Shown here piece after piece: positions 32,161 through 42,009 of a stretch of DNA of 42,009 bases; positions within the stretch are counted from its first letter, which is position 1; each line of letters starts with the position of its first letter. This stretch comes from Phoronis australis (taxonomy: Eukaryota; Phoronida; Phoronidae). Under the pieces are notes generated by a model. It made no database searches. It was not told where the DNA came from and saw only the letters and a list, made by a program, of their open reading frames with translations. The position numbers and the translations under genes were made by a program. Location: NCBI GenBank assembly GCA_002633005.1, contig NMRA01000294.1, forward strand, positions 439,990-481,998, written 5' to 3'.

Positions 32161-34090
32161 GACATGTCCATCAAAATAAATTTGAGGTTGAGATTTTTAA
32201 GGGGGTGCGACGGGTGTGAACGCACCTTTCCCCCCTCCTCCTGTTGGCAGGTACCACCCATTAGCAGTTCAGGCCCGTCTAAACCTGAACTTTGTCATTT
32301 TACACAGCTCAAAAAAGGAAGTACACCATTTGCTTATTTGCTTTTAATTTCTAAGAAATTGAGAAATGAACATAATTCAAGCATGTACTAAGTTCTCAGT
32401 AACACAAATACGCTTAAAGACAACACCGCCTTCAAAATCATCTGAGGAAGATAGAATCGGCAGAAGGCACTATTGTCCAGTATAAGAATGCCATCAACTT
32501 TCCCAAACTCATGTGGTCAGTAGGAAACGTCATAGAGAGAAAAGGGCTTTAAAAAACTAATAAAACGATTAATTTAAACAGTTGAGGTTCACGATTTCGT
32601 TGAGGATCATCAAGAAATAAACTTAAAATTTTAAGAGCGCGCATTTACGTGTTTTGAACTGGTGTAAAAATCACTCGGTCATGAATCTAAAATGTTTAGT
32701 AAATTTGTGAACATTGTCATCAACTGATAGTGCGGGTATTAAACAAACTTTTAGAGGTGCATTTTGTTTTAATCACTACCCAGCATGTAAATCATGAAGC
32801 ACTTTGCTCAAAGGCGAACGATGCTTAAATCCTTTCACAACCGCGCTTTGTCGGTCATCACTTTTGAGAAGGTTGGCCAACCCATTCAAAACTGAACAAT
32901 TTCAAGTCAATGGCAGGTAACCTTTCAATTCTTTTTGTTGGTAACAACCATCTGCTAACATAGAAAGGGGAACGTTCAGACTAACATGAGACAACTAATT
33001 CAGTAATTCCGATGTTTAAGTCATAAATGGAAATAAAATGCACAGTGGGCCTAACGCCGTGTTTCGCAAACAGTGAGCCTCTAATTAAATCATACATTTT
33101 GTGACTCGCGTATTTCGACATTATTTTGACCTATTTTTCTTAAATACACTCCTTCCTTTTACGTTCACCAAATTCATAACACCGGGTGAGTTTCGTCAGT
33201 CGAAAGATGTCACTAAACATTCCGTAACTTTCAGCCCTGTTTGTGTTCGCCACATTTCACCATTATTTTGTATAGTAGGCGGCTGTTGAGTGAGTGCCCA
33301 TAATGCATTAATCAACTGCCACTACCTACGGCGGCCATTTTAGGTGGTGATGCACCACACAGATTAATATTAAGCTAAGAAATTCATATTCAATTCAGTT
33401 AACTTTGAAAATGTTTGGAGTTGTGTTCAATATAATTATCATTTAGGCTAAGTATCGACTAACTTGCGTTAAAACTCTTTTATGAAGTTTTTAACTACAA
33501 AGCTGAAAGAGTATCGCTAAAACTGGGCTCTTTGTAGGGATAAAAACTTGCATAAAAAGACATGCATGAGTGTACTGCGTTCAGTTTCTTGGAAATTAGG
33601 GACTAAATCAAAATGTGCAGTTTAGTTGTAAGCAGTTCAGTAACCCCTGACGGATGTGTGTGTGAAGGGCCGACGACACGGTGAGTGAAACAGTTGAGAT
33701 GTAGTAGTCGACCGAGGCAGCGGATGAGAGCAAGACTGAAGGTTCCCAAGTTGCAGTGGCTAGCTACCTGCTTGTGTGGGCAGAAGAATGACGAGCAAAA
33801 TGAGGAGCGACTGTTAAATGTGACGTAACCGAATCTCCTTACCGGCACGTAAGCAGAACGCCCGATGAATTGTAGCTCTAATTAAGGCATATCACCAAAA
33901 GCTTTTTATGACTTGTAATTCAATCTCATTTAGGTTAAACAAGCATGAACAAAATTAACTTTGATCAATTACCCGAGGAAGCCTCGGCACACAAAAGTTA
34001 GCAGCCTTGGGGAATTGACAAAGGGTTGACAACACTGCCCAGAGTTCCACTGAGATTAAACGAAAATCTGTGGCTTAGAACAAAGAAAGC
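32161..34090. other. Receptor intron 1, no recognised feature
   Basis: No exon or element supported on either strand. Confidence 0.35.
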
Positions 34091-34141
34091 CACGTGCCTG
34101 ACACGTGCCTTGTTTCATTGTGTCACGTGGGTCAAAGGTCC
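34091..34141. promoter_or_regulatory. Cluster of three CACGTG E-boxes with a DR1-like site
   Basis: Perfect CACGTG palindromes occur at 34091-34096, 34102-34107 and 34124-34129. GGGTCAAAGGTCC (34129-34141) follows immediately and is one base from the DR1 site bound by HNF4/RXR-type nuclear receptors. It lies in intron 1 of the receptor gene, about 1.6 kb inside. This is a candidate enhancer by motif density only. Confidence 0.4.
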
Positions 34142-35770
34142 CTCGTCGAGGCATGACGCCTGGGAGAACAAATTTAAAGGACAACAGAAATATTCATTTC
34201 AAAAAATTTTCTTTAGAAACTGCGGATCCCCTTCGACTAAATACAGGCTACCCGGACACCCCACCTGCCACACTTTTAAGTTGCATTTACGCGAGCGACA
34301 GCTGACACGGAACAACTAACACAGAACAGCTGATCGGGTGCAAGTGTGTGTTAACACAACTGACACGGAGCACGATGACACCGCAGAGGCCGTTTTTGAC
34401 ATCAGTTTGATAGGTATAAGCGAAATGCACTCAATCAGTAGCTTCAGATTCAACTACACGACTTGTAACACCACTGGGCGTATAGGGATCATGCATTTTT
34501 TAATACTCTTGCACAATACCTATATACGGGTGATCCACTGGCATTCCACGTGGTTTGGACGTTTTCTATTGTTTATGTGAGCATGCCTAGACAGTATTCG
34601 TGTAAATGACTCATGCTGATCCAGTTTGTGATCTAATGTAATATAAAATGGAGCAAGTCGCGCCGTGACAACTGACACGGGGACGACTGACTGTCTATCG
34701 TGTAAAAGCTGCTTTGGACATACACTAGCTAGCTTTCAAAGTAAACTAAATAGTAAGTAAATTCAGGAAAGATTCTGCGCAGGAATCAGCAACTAAATAT
34801 TCTTTTATTTTCGACTGGACTCCCTTTCAATCATTAGGGGCTCTCTGTAGAGTAATGATAAATCCCAACTCAGCTGGTTTGGTTTGTATGATGTCGTGTA
34901 TAAGATTTTTCTTTCTGGTGATAAAGCAAATTATAAAATGATGAGAAATGTGAATGATTTCGATTCCCAGAGACAAGCATCAGCTTCAAAGCCTTATCTG
35001 AAGCTCCTCACGCCATGAACAAACTCATTCGTTTGTTTTGTTTTATGCTTTAAAAATAGAAATCCCTTAGGGTTTGCCCTAATTCAGACCAACTACCCCC
35101 CAACCCCAAAGTTCGCTTTTGCATAAAAGACGAAACATTATGGCGTTTTCCTGTTGCTCCCAACTTGTTCGATTCTATAGCCCAACAACAAGTTGGGAAG
35201 ATCACCCCTGTAGCTAATATCTTACACGACTCCATTCTGGCATTTTGAGGTTGGAGGGCCTGCTCTCTTTTGTTCGATAATTGCTCTAATCTCAGATCAC
35301 ATCGTATCTAACCTGACTGGTCTGTACTGCTAAAAATGAAAGTTAATTTACGACATCTTTAAACATAAACCAATAGCATTTCTAAATTCCTTGTCAAATG
35401 CTGATCATTTTTAGTTTTTGAATCACCAAAATCGCCCAACTACAACAGAAGTTATGACAATTCATTCTGCCAGGTTTCAGTAACCATTTGAAGCCTGGGA
35501 GATGAATTGGCCTACTTCTTATCATACGGGACATAAGACTGTGCTGGGCAGTTAACAAAAGAGCCAGATGTTATCGTACGTTCAGAACCCCTCACGTCTG
35601 GAAAAGTTGCTGAACGACAGAATGCCGTCATGAAGGTAACTTGTACCCTAGACGGAGAAATATCGGTGAGTAAAACACAATGAGAGTCTTGGGAACAGAC
35701 AGCGGACTTGGTTTCACTGCTGGGTAGACACTGAGTTTCCTTTCCTGAACGAAACTGAGCTTTTACTTAC
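34142..35770. other. Receptor intron 1, promoter-proximal part
   Basis: Contains scattered repeats of TGACACGG (34300-34690) but no supported exon. Confidence 0.35.
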
Positions 35771-36062
35771 TTGACAGTATGTTCATTATCAGAGTGGTCG
35801 GAAGACAGAAGATGGATACCAATATGTCTGCCACGGCCAGGTTAACTAGCAGGAAGTTAGTCACGGTGTGCATGCACGAATTCTTGTACACAACTCCAAT
35901 CACCAAACAATTGCCAATGACGGCGAGAACGAAGACTACGCTATACAGTATACACAGTACCACGGTAACTGGAGGAGAGTGTATGAATATCCCATTGTCA
36001 TCACCAGTGTCATTTCCGGTCATATCACTACCATTATCCCTGATGCTATAGTTAACTGACAT
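35771..36062 (-). CDS. Peptide GPCR exon 1 (N-terminus, TM1, TM2)
   Basis: First coding exon, starting at ATG 36062 and ending at the donor GTAAGT (35770-35765) after one base of codon 98. The N-terminus (1-30) has three N-glycosylation sites (Asn4, Asn10, Asn17) and no signal peptide, as is usual for class A. TM1 is about 31-59 with the conserved IGN (Asn51). NSCMHTVTNF is the first intracellular loop. TM2 is about 70-92 with LAVADIL (Asp79, position 2.50) and CLPTTL. Exon 2 continues in frame. Together with either terminal exon this makes a complete seven-helix receptor of the NPFF/QRFP/SIFamide neighbourhood, expected at the plasma membrane and probably activated by an amidated peptide. 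That ligand class is inferred from family resemblance. Confidence 0.86.
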
Positions 36063-38735
36063 GTTATGGTTTTGATCCGTAACAGCTTCTGCTATATACG
36101 TAGAATCACAAATAGAATATCCTAAATAGGCGGTGTGGTGAGTCCGCTTTTTAAACCCATCGACTGTTTGAACTACGGGTCGATTCCATAAATATCGCTG
36201 TACTCGCGCCTGACGCCTGACGTCAATGAAACAAATGATCGTAATTTGAAAGTTACTCAGAACGTAGCGACCATTGTCTTGACAAATTGCCTGTTGCCTT
36301 GGTTTTCTTGAATTGCTACGCGCTACCGTCGACTGCTAACGTGCTCGTGTTCGATGCCTTCGTCTTTGATGCCTTTCACCTTGAAACAATAAAGAATACA
36401 TTGATTTGCAATGCGTTTTGGCACAGAAGCACTACAATTGTAGTTGTATTGCTTGGAAGGAAGGTTCTTAATATTCTCCAAATAACAGATCTTGATGAAT
36501 GAAACATCTCTAACAGGCCTTTTGTTAACACAAACGATATGTGTGGGAGACCAATATTTCCAAACTGACGGAAAAAGATGAAAACAAAACACAACCGGTG
36601 AGATGCAGGATTAAAGGTGGCAACAGTCATTAATTACTAGAACACGTGATGCATGACGTAACCATTGCTCGTTGTTTGTTCCTAAAGCGATCTCATCTGG
36701 TCTGCGTTCCTTAAGAGCAAGTTTCGCGCTAAAACAACGAGATCCCCTCAAGAGCATGCATAATTGCGCGAGCGGAAGTTGAATGCTTCGCAAGTAAAGT
36801 TGGGAGTTTACTCGCATATTTTAGGAAAACAGTCGAAGCGATTGACAATACAGAAATATCGGAGAATGTCTTTGTAAGCAAAAGCGAATTACTTCAATTC
36901 CTTAAGTCAAGGCTGCAAGTGTCTCGTGAGTTTCCGCGTTCGCAGAACACAGCCCCGGGGTATAAACACAGCCCTTGCTCCGGGACATAGACTTGCGCTT
37001 GCTGCAAAAATTCTTCGCTGTTGGAGTGGAAACATTATTCTTTCCTATCATTTAAGAATTCTATTCCGTAATTCAACATTCAAGCTTCACCGACCAATCA
37101 TTTCAGTAGGTACCATTTTGCTGGTTACGCTCAATAAAGTTTTGGTCATACTCGCGAAACACCCACGATATTTTACGTGGTCTTGCACGAAACCTTACGG
37201 AGCGCTACCCTGCTTTTCCTTTGAAATATCGGCTGCGCATGCGGACGAGAAATTGGAAATAAAACTTTTCCAGATGGAAACACCCAAAAATGCGAATAAA
37301 TGAGAAGGATGATGATTTGATTGAAAGGACGCCGTAGTGCAATTAGTGCTTTTGTCTTGTGCATACTTCCCAAATGAAAATCCTTGTCTTCGTTGTCTTC
37401 CGATGCTCAGAACGAACCACGGATAACGGTTGAAAATCACCAAGGTACTTCACAAACAATATCTAACTATTGCAACCGTGAACAGAAAAGCAATACATGC
37501 CAACTAAAGCAAGTAATCGAACACTACCTGGCTCGAAATAGTGGACAATGACCGTAGGAGTGACGTGTTAGAATCATATAACCCATCTACAAAGTTAAGC
37601 AGTTTTCTATGATTAACAAGCACTAGCATTTCAATAAAACTGTATTTTGTACAGTCAGCCACAATGCTCTAACAATTTTGGGAAATCACAAACTTGCGAA
37701 CTACACTAGCTCAAAACCATGGCGCGGTCGGACCAAAGTTAGGTTTAAAGACGAATAGTTCAACTACTTTCGCTAACAACAAGAGTTCAGTTGTGTCCAC
37801 ACATATAGTGTTTATTGACAGACTGTTAGGCTCCACATCCGGTATTCAACTCTTGTCAGTTGCAGAGATAGAAAATGCATGGCCAAGGTAAGGTAAAATC
37901 GCTAACACACACCTCGGTAGAGTCGGACAGTTGAAGAACGAGTCAAATATAACGCCTCACTCATCAGCTTTTCAAATTTCTTGTGTCTGTATTCCTACTC
38001 ACTATGCAGCAGTAAAATTTCACTCGCAACAGAATGGCAACTGGCAAAATAATTCAAAAGTAAGATAGTGTTAAGCATGATACCAGTGCACAACTGCGTG
38101 ACACGTACTCTACGGACGCACAGCGTTGTAATAAATACCCCATAATCAGCCTCTGTGGTATTACCAGACGTGGCTGTACGATAATGTTTCGATTTGTTTA
38201 TTTGCGATGTGCATAAATCAAAACCCAACGGTTACTTCTGTAAATCAGCCATGAATAAATAATATACAGGTTTTCACCGTACTCTCGTTTTATTAGTGTA
38301 GCAGAATTGATTTGTATTGTTGGGTCCCAATATTTATCTCTACATGTACATGCGGTAACGTGATGCGTGACCATCGAATCCTGCTGTAAGCGCAACCAAA
38401 GAGTCACGGGATTCCGAAAAGTGGCTATTTTATATGCTTGTGGCAGATAGAGCAGCCGGATTGTTGGAATAATTCTCCCATCGATCAAAGTTTGCCTTTG
38501 ATTAAATAGGCAGTTGTCAAGGAATAAGTGAAAATGAAGGCAACGAATCGCCACCAAACTATTAGAATATGAAGGCGATCATACACTGTACGTCGCGCAC
38601 AACCCTTCCGATTTCTGGTGAAATGGGCAAGTGACATGCTCTGATATTTTGTTCAAGGAGAATGTACACTTTTTATGTCATTTTTGTAAAAAAATACGGT
38701 TTGTTGATAATCCCAGAGTATTATTTTTCATTTAA
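36063..38735. other. Upstream region of the receptor gene
   Basis: Should contain the 5' UTR and promoter. No clear TATA box, CpG island or upstream non-coding exon could be fixed. Open frames at 36926-37303 (plus) and 37195-37443 (minus) lack domain character. Confidence 0.35.
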
Positions 38736-40164
38736 TTACGGCTTCCCGTAATTTAATTAATTAGTCATGCCCTATTCTGGAAGTGACGTTTAGTCGGTTT
38801 ACAATTTCCCGCCAGTTTGTTTCTGCGTTCAAGTTCACTGTGAGGCTCTGTTCTAACGTTGTTTTCGTGCTGGTTTCGTCAAACTGTCGTCACCACTTCC
38901 CATCGACGTGTATTCCACGACAACTCATTGACGGCTGGTAGTAAATACAAATTCTGGATGTTGTTGAACGTTTTCTTGGAGAAAAACTTGACTTTACCGA
39001 AGTCCACCGAACAGTGTCTTCCCCGACTGAAAGGTGTTTTCAGTGAAGAGAATGGTAAAGTGAACCTCGGACATCCCACGGATGGAGAAACATTTGTCCC
39101 ACTTGCCCGAGTGTCCAGCGACGCAGTCCCACTGGATGGTTACCTGAGCACCTGAACAGCTCACAACACACCTGTCACCTTCTAAATACTTTAGTCAAAA
39201 CCACAATAAACTTATCAATGTTTGGCTCACCGGCCTGTTCACTGGAAGACGAACTGTCCTTTTCACTGGGTAACGAACTGAGCCTATATTCACTCCCACT
39301 ACTCAACATTGCTGCAGGGGTGATCACAGGCTCTGGGCTGTTGTCAACATCAGCATATGGCGAATCACTGCTAGCTTCCGGAATTGCACACTCTGGGGGT
39401 ACTTTCGGAGGCACGAGTGATAGTAGCTGAAAGGCGTCGAGTCACTGTAGAGGGCATAGCTTGCGAGGCTTCTGGCTTCAAAAATGCACTTCTCGGAGGT
39501 GGCGACGGGGCACTGCCGGGAATCAACAGCGAAGGTGTGGCACCCTTCTTCAGACGTTGTTTTGCAGGGACCTTCCTCACTTCCGCGTACATATCTCTTT
39601 CTTAATTTTGACGACGGCAGAAAATGCTTACCTCATACTCGGTAACTCTCCACTGCTTCGTACTATGGACCACAACGGCAATAAGTTTTTGACTTTTTGG
39701 TGTTATCCAGATATTGTACACAATTATTTTTTAAATGTCTTGCATCTTGCACCTATTACTGTATTTATTATTGTAATTATGTATGCATGTGTATTATCAA
39801 ATAAACTAATAACAATAATAATAATACGTTGCGTGGACGGGTAACACTGCGTTCTTCAAACGTCAACGAGCCAAGTACGGCGGAGTGTGTCATCCGTCAG
39901 AAAGCGATGTAATGGCATACCCAAAGTGCGCGTGAGACGATAATGAGTACATCCCGGTATGCAGCAACCGTGCGGCATATAGACTGAGTCGTACACAAAC
40001 GCAGACGACGACCGAACTTATCACCACCGAGGTAAAACAATGACTGACTCGACGGCTCACGTAGTCAGACGATATGAAAACAAAATGGCGGGAACTTCTT
40101 AACCTCTTAAACGTCACTTCCGGAGAAAGGCACGACTAATTAACAAACTTACGGGAACCCGTTA
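38736..40164 (-). mobile_element. Kolobok-like DNA transposon, internally deleted
   Basis: A 1429-bp element flanked by TTAA on both sides (38732-38735 and 40165-40168). The inverted ends begin TTACGGCTTCCCGTAA on the left and, on the minus strand of the right, TAACGGGTTCCCGTAA. They share TTAATTAGTC, GGAAGTGACGTTTA and TTCCCGCCA over about 85 bases. The TTAA duplication and the THAP-bearing transposase remnants inside point to the Kolobok superfamily. PiggyBac also uses TTAA but lacks THAP. Confidence 0.85.
38879..39978 (-). pseudogene. THAP-domain transposase remnant (Kolobok-like)
   Basis: Pieces of one protein are readable in order on the minus strand. From ATG 39978 comes MPHGCCIPGC, then MPLHRFLTDD and TWLVDV, the first half of a THAP zinc finger. 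At about 39592-39371 comes RLKKGATPSLL, the conserved end of a THAP domain (normally RLKPGAVPTLF), then a Ser/Pro-rich spacer running on, after a frameshift, to 39175. At about 39150-38879, in two frames, come WDCVAGHSGKWDKC with FSIRGMSEV and NIQNLYLLPAVNE, found near the N-terminal half of the catalytic region of such transposases. The rest of the catalytic core is missing and the frames are broken, so it is inactive. Confidence 0.72.
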
Positions 40165-40168
40165 TTAA

Positions 40169-40569
40169 CTGAAAAATATGTCTGGGACAATCAATGAACC
40201 GAATTTTTACTAAAAACGACAAGAAAAAGGTTGCTTTCTCCTTTAACTTTCTCGGGATTCATCACTGTACCATTGAATAAAGCTACTTCGCTTTTAATGC
40301 ATAGCGATATTTCGCACAGACGTGTGTGGTTTCGCTTTTTGCGAAGGAAACTCGGTCGACGGAGCTCAACCCCGGTCATATCATACGTTGTTAATCTCGG
40401 GTACTGAAGGTCATGATTCTTATATACACTGTATACTGGACCCGGGTCTGAAGCAGTGATTTGTTCCAGCTTAGTGTTGTCTCCAGAAGTTTCATTCTTA
40501 GAGATTAGGTATATGGCAATTTACACACCAGTTTAAATTTCCATCACAGCTAAAATATCCGTAACTCCC
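40169..40569. other. Between the Kolobok-like element and the SINE head
   Basis: No supported feature. Confidence 0.35.
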
Positions 40570-40690
40570 TTGGTCGAGGTGGTAGTGTGGCCTAGTGGGC
40601 TGAGTGTCTGCCTCCTCTTCACAAGATCGTAGGTTCGATTTACAGTGGACCCTACTGCTAAACCCTCGAGTCATGTTGATCGATTTCTTC
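40570..40690 (+). mobile_element. tRNA-derived SINE head
   Basis: Box A TGGCCTAGTGG (40588-40598) fits the consensus exactly, and box B GGTTCGATTTA (40632-40642) is near-consensus at tRNA-like spacing. The 3' part runs into the truncated start of the DIRS-type element at about 40690. Body sequence differs from the SINEs at 28.8-29.3 kb. Confidence 0.55.
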
Positions 40691-40697
40691 ACTGAGG

Positions 40698-42009
40698 TTG
40701 GTCGATGACTTCTTTTTCGTCGGCCCCCCATCCTTGCCGACATGCTCCCAGGACCTCGCCGCATTCATATCACTCTGCAACTCCCTAGGCATCCCTATCA
40801 ACCACGACAAGACAATTCAGCCGACCACCTCCATCACCATTTATGGCATCCACAGCGACTCTACCACCATGACTGCTTCTCTCCCACAGGACAAGGTGGA
40901 CAAAGCTTCCAACCTCCTCCTCGACTTCCAGAAGCGCCGCAAGGTTGCTCTCCGCGATCTTCAATCCCTCATTGGTCTACTAAACTTCGCCTGCTCCGTC
41001 ATCGTGCTCGGCCGCTCCTTTCTGCGCCGCCTCATCAACCTCACCATTGGTATTTCGAGACCAGACCACTTCGTCACTCTCAATAAAGAAGTTCGAGCGG
41101 ACCTTAGGGCTTGGTCCATCTTTGTCCGAGGCTTCAATGAGACGAGTGGACATCTTCAGACACCATCAAACTGCGGGCTCCAATGTGGGTTTTGCTGCGA
41201 CATTGGGGGCTTCCGGTTTGCCTGCCCGTGGCCCGAACACCTGCAACACCATCACAACACCTTTAAGGAACTCCTTCCTGTCGTCATAGCGCTAGAGATG
41301 TGGGGATCGAAGCTCGCGAATAACAAGATCCTCTTCCTGTGCGACAACCGTGCCGTCGTTGACATTATCAACAAGACCTCCTCCCGTAACCCCTCCCCCA
41401 TTATATCCCTTGTTCGTCGTCTGGTCAACTCCGCTCTTACCGTTAACGTTCATTTTTGGGCAAAACATATCCCTGGCTACACTAACATCATCGCTGATGC
41501 ACTTTCTCGTTTCAACTTTCAGGTCGGCTTTTCTCAGGGTTCTTGGCTCAGCCCTCATCCGACACCGACCCCGCCACACCTCCTGACCAGGCTGCTCCGG
41601 GCTTCCCTGGCCTCCTCCACTCTTCAGTCCTACACCCGCATGCTGTATAACCTTGCACAGTTTCACCTCTCCTCTAACAACTCTCCTCTCACCTTGCCCA
41701 TTAATACCTCTTTCCTGGCCCACTACATCTCCCATCTTTTCGAATCTGGCATTAGTAGCTCGTCTGCCTAGTCCTGTGTCTCTGACATTCGTTTTGTCCA
41801 CAAGCTTGACCACCTCCCTGACACCACTTCCTCCTTTTTCATCAAAAAAACTCCTCAAAGTTGCTTCCAATCTGCGCTCCTCTTCCGACGCACGCATGCC
41901 CATTACTTCAGCTTTGCTTCACCGCTTGTTTGACGCCTGCCCTTCTGCACTCGGTTCTGTTGCTGACTCGGTTCTCGCACGTGCCATGTTCCTCCTAGCC
42001 TTCCATGCC
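40698..42009 (+). pseudogene. 5'-truncated DIRS-type retroelement (RT, RNase H, tyrosine recombinase)
   Basis: The frame opens abruptly inside a reverse transcriptase at LVDDFFFVGP (first codon TTG, not a true start). The thumb and connection follow. An RNase H domain (about 157-272) comes next with Asp168, Glu191, Asp216 and Asp267 in place, the last in the IIADALSRF motif typical of DIRS/Ngaro elements. From about residue 300 the N-terminal helical domain of a tyrosine recombinase begins. It is cut by TAG at 41769-41771. Recombinase-like sequence continues in frame beyond the stop until a seven-A run (41844-41850), then continues in another frame to the window end. The element is thus 5'-truncated, broken, and cut by the window. 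Its GC content is visibly higher than its surroundings. Confidence 0.85.

Noticed and set aside
36926-37303. 125-codon plus-strand frame upstream of the receptor
   Set aside because: No domain, signal peptide or splice support; overlapping minus-strand frames of similar length suggest chance.
41292-41903. 203-codon minus-strand open frame opposite the DIRS-type gene
   Set aside because: It is the antisense shadow of GC-rich coding sequence; the plus strand has clear RNase H and recombinase motifs.

Overview
The window is metazoan nuclear DNA: AT-rich, with widely spaced short exons bounded by GT-AG introns, no operons, and many decayed transposons. A peptide-receptor gene of the NPFF/QRFP/SIFamide type, tRNA-derived SINEs, and mariner, Kolobok-like and DIRS-type elements together suggest a bilaterian, probably a marine invertebrate (deuterostome or lophotrochozoan). 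The species cannot be fixed from sequence alone. No rRNA, CRISPR array or convincing functional tRNA was seen.

Two host genes can be assembled from phase-matched exons, and they converge tail to tail. (1) On the plus strand (1303-1603, 8624-8779, 9440-9639), a 218-residue secreted protein carries a signal peptide, a coiled coil, a Thr/Pro linker and a Ly6/uPAR (LU, three-finger) domain. (2) On the minus strand, a rhodopsin-class peptide GPCR starts at 36062. Exon 1 (36062-35771) encodes the N-terminus, TM1 and TM2. Exon 2 (31906-31807) encodes extracellular loop 1 and TM3 up to the Arg of the DRY motif. Two different intact terminal exons follow, 3a (19907-19142) and 3b (13484-12638). Each encodes its own TM4-TM7 and C-tail, and each accepts exon 2 in the same phase at the same DRY codon. 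I found no second TM1-TM3 set before exon 3b. The simplest reading is one gene making two receptors with a shared front half and alternative back halves (385 and 412 residues). This is the main discovery candidate of the window.

The rest is largely mobile DNA. An L1/Tx1-like LINE relic (about 5.49-6.70 kb) lies in the first intron of the LU gene. An inverted-repeat element (9.72-10.66 kb) overlaps the presumed 3' UTR of that gene. A mariner with both inverted repeats and a TA duplication (10956-12234) separates the two genes. Inside the receptor locus are a second LINE relic (13943-14383) and two related foldback elements, A and B. A is split by a 1147-bp insertion with a CTA duplication, and B is an unsplit relative. 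There is also a pair of inverted dispersed repeats (20.3 and 26.4 kb), a near-perfect 123-bp hairpin (26241-26363), a 30-bp minisatellite (27363-27580), and SINEs in inverted orientation (28.8-29.3 kb). Upstream of the receptor are a Kolobok-like element with THAP transposase remnants and TTAA duplications (38736-40164), a SINE head, and a 5'-truncated DIRS-type retroelement running off the right end.
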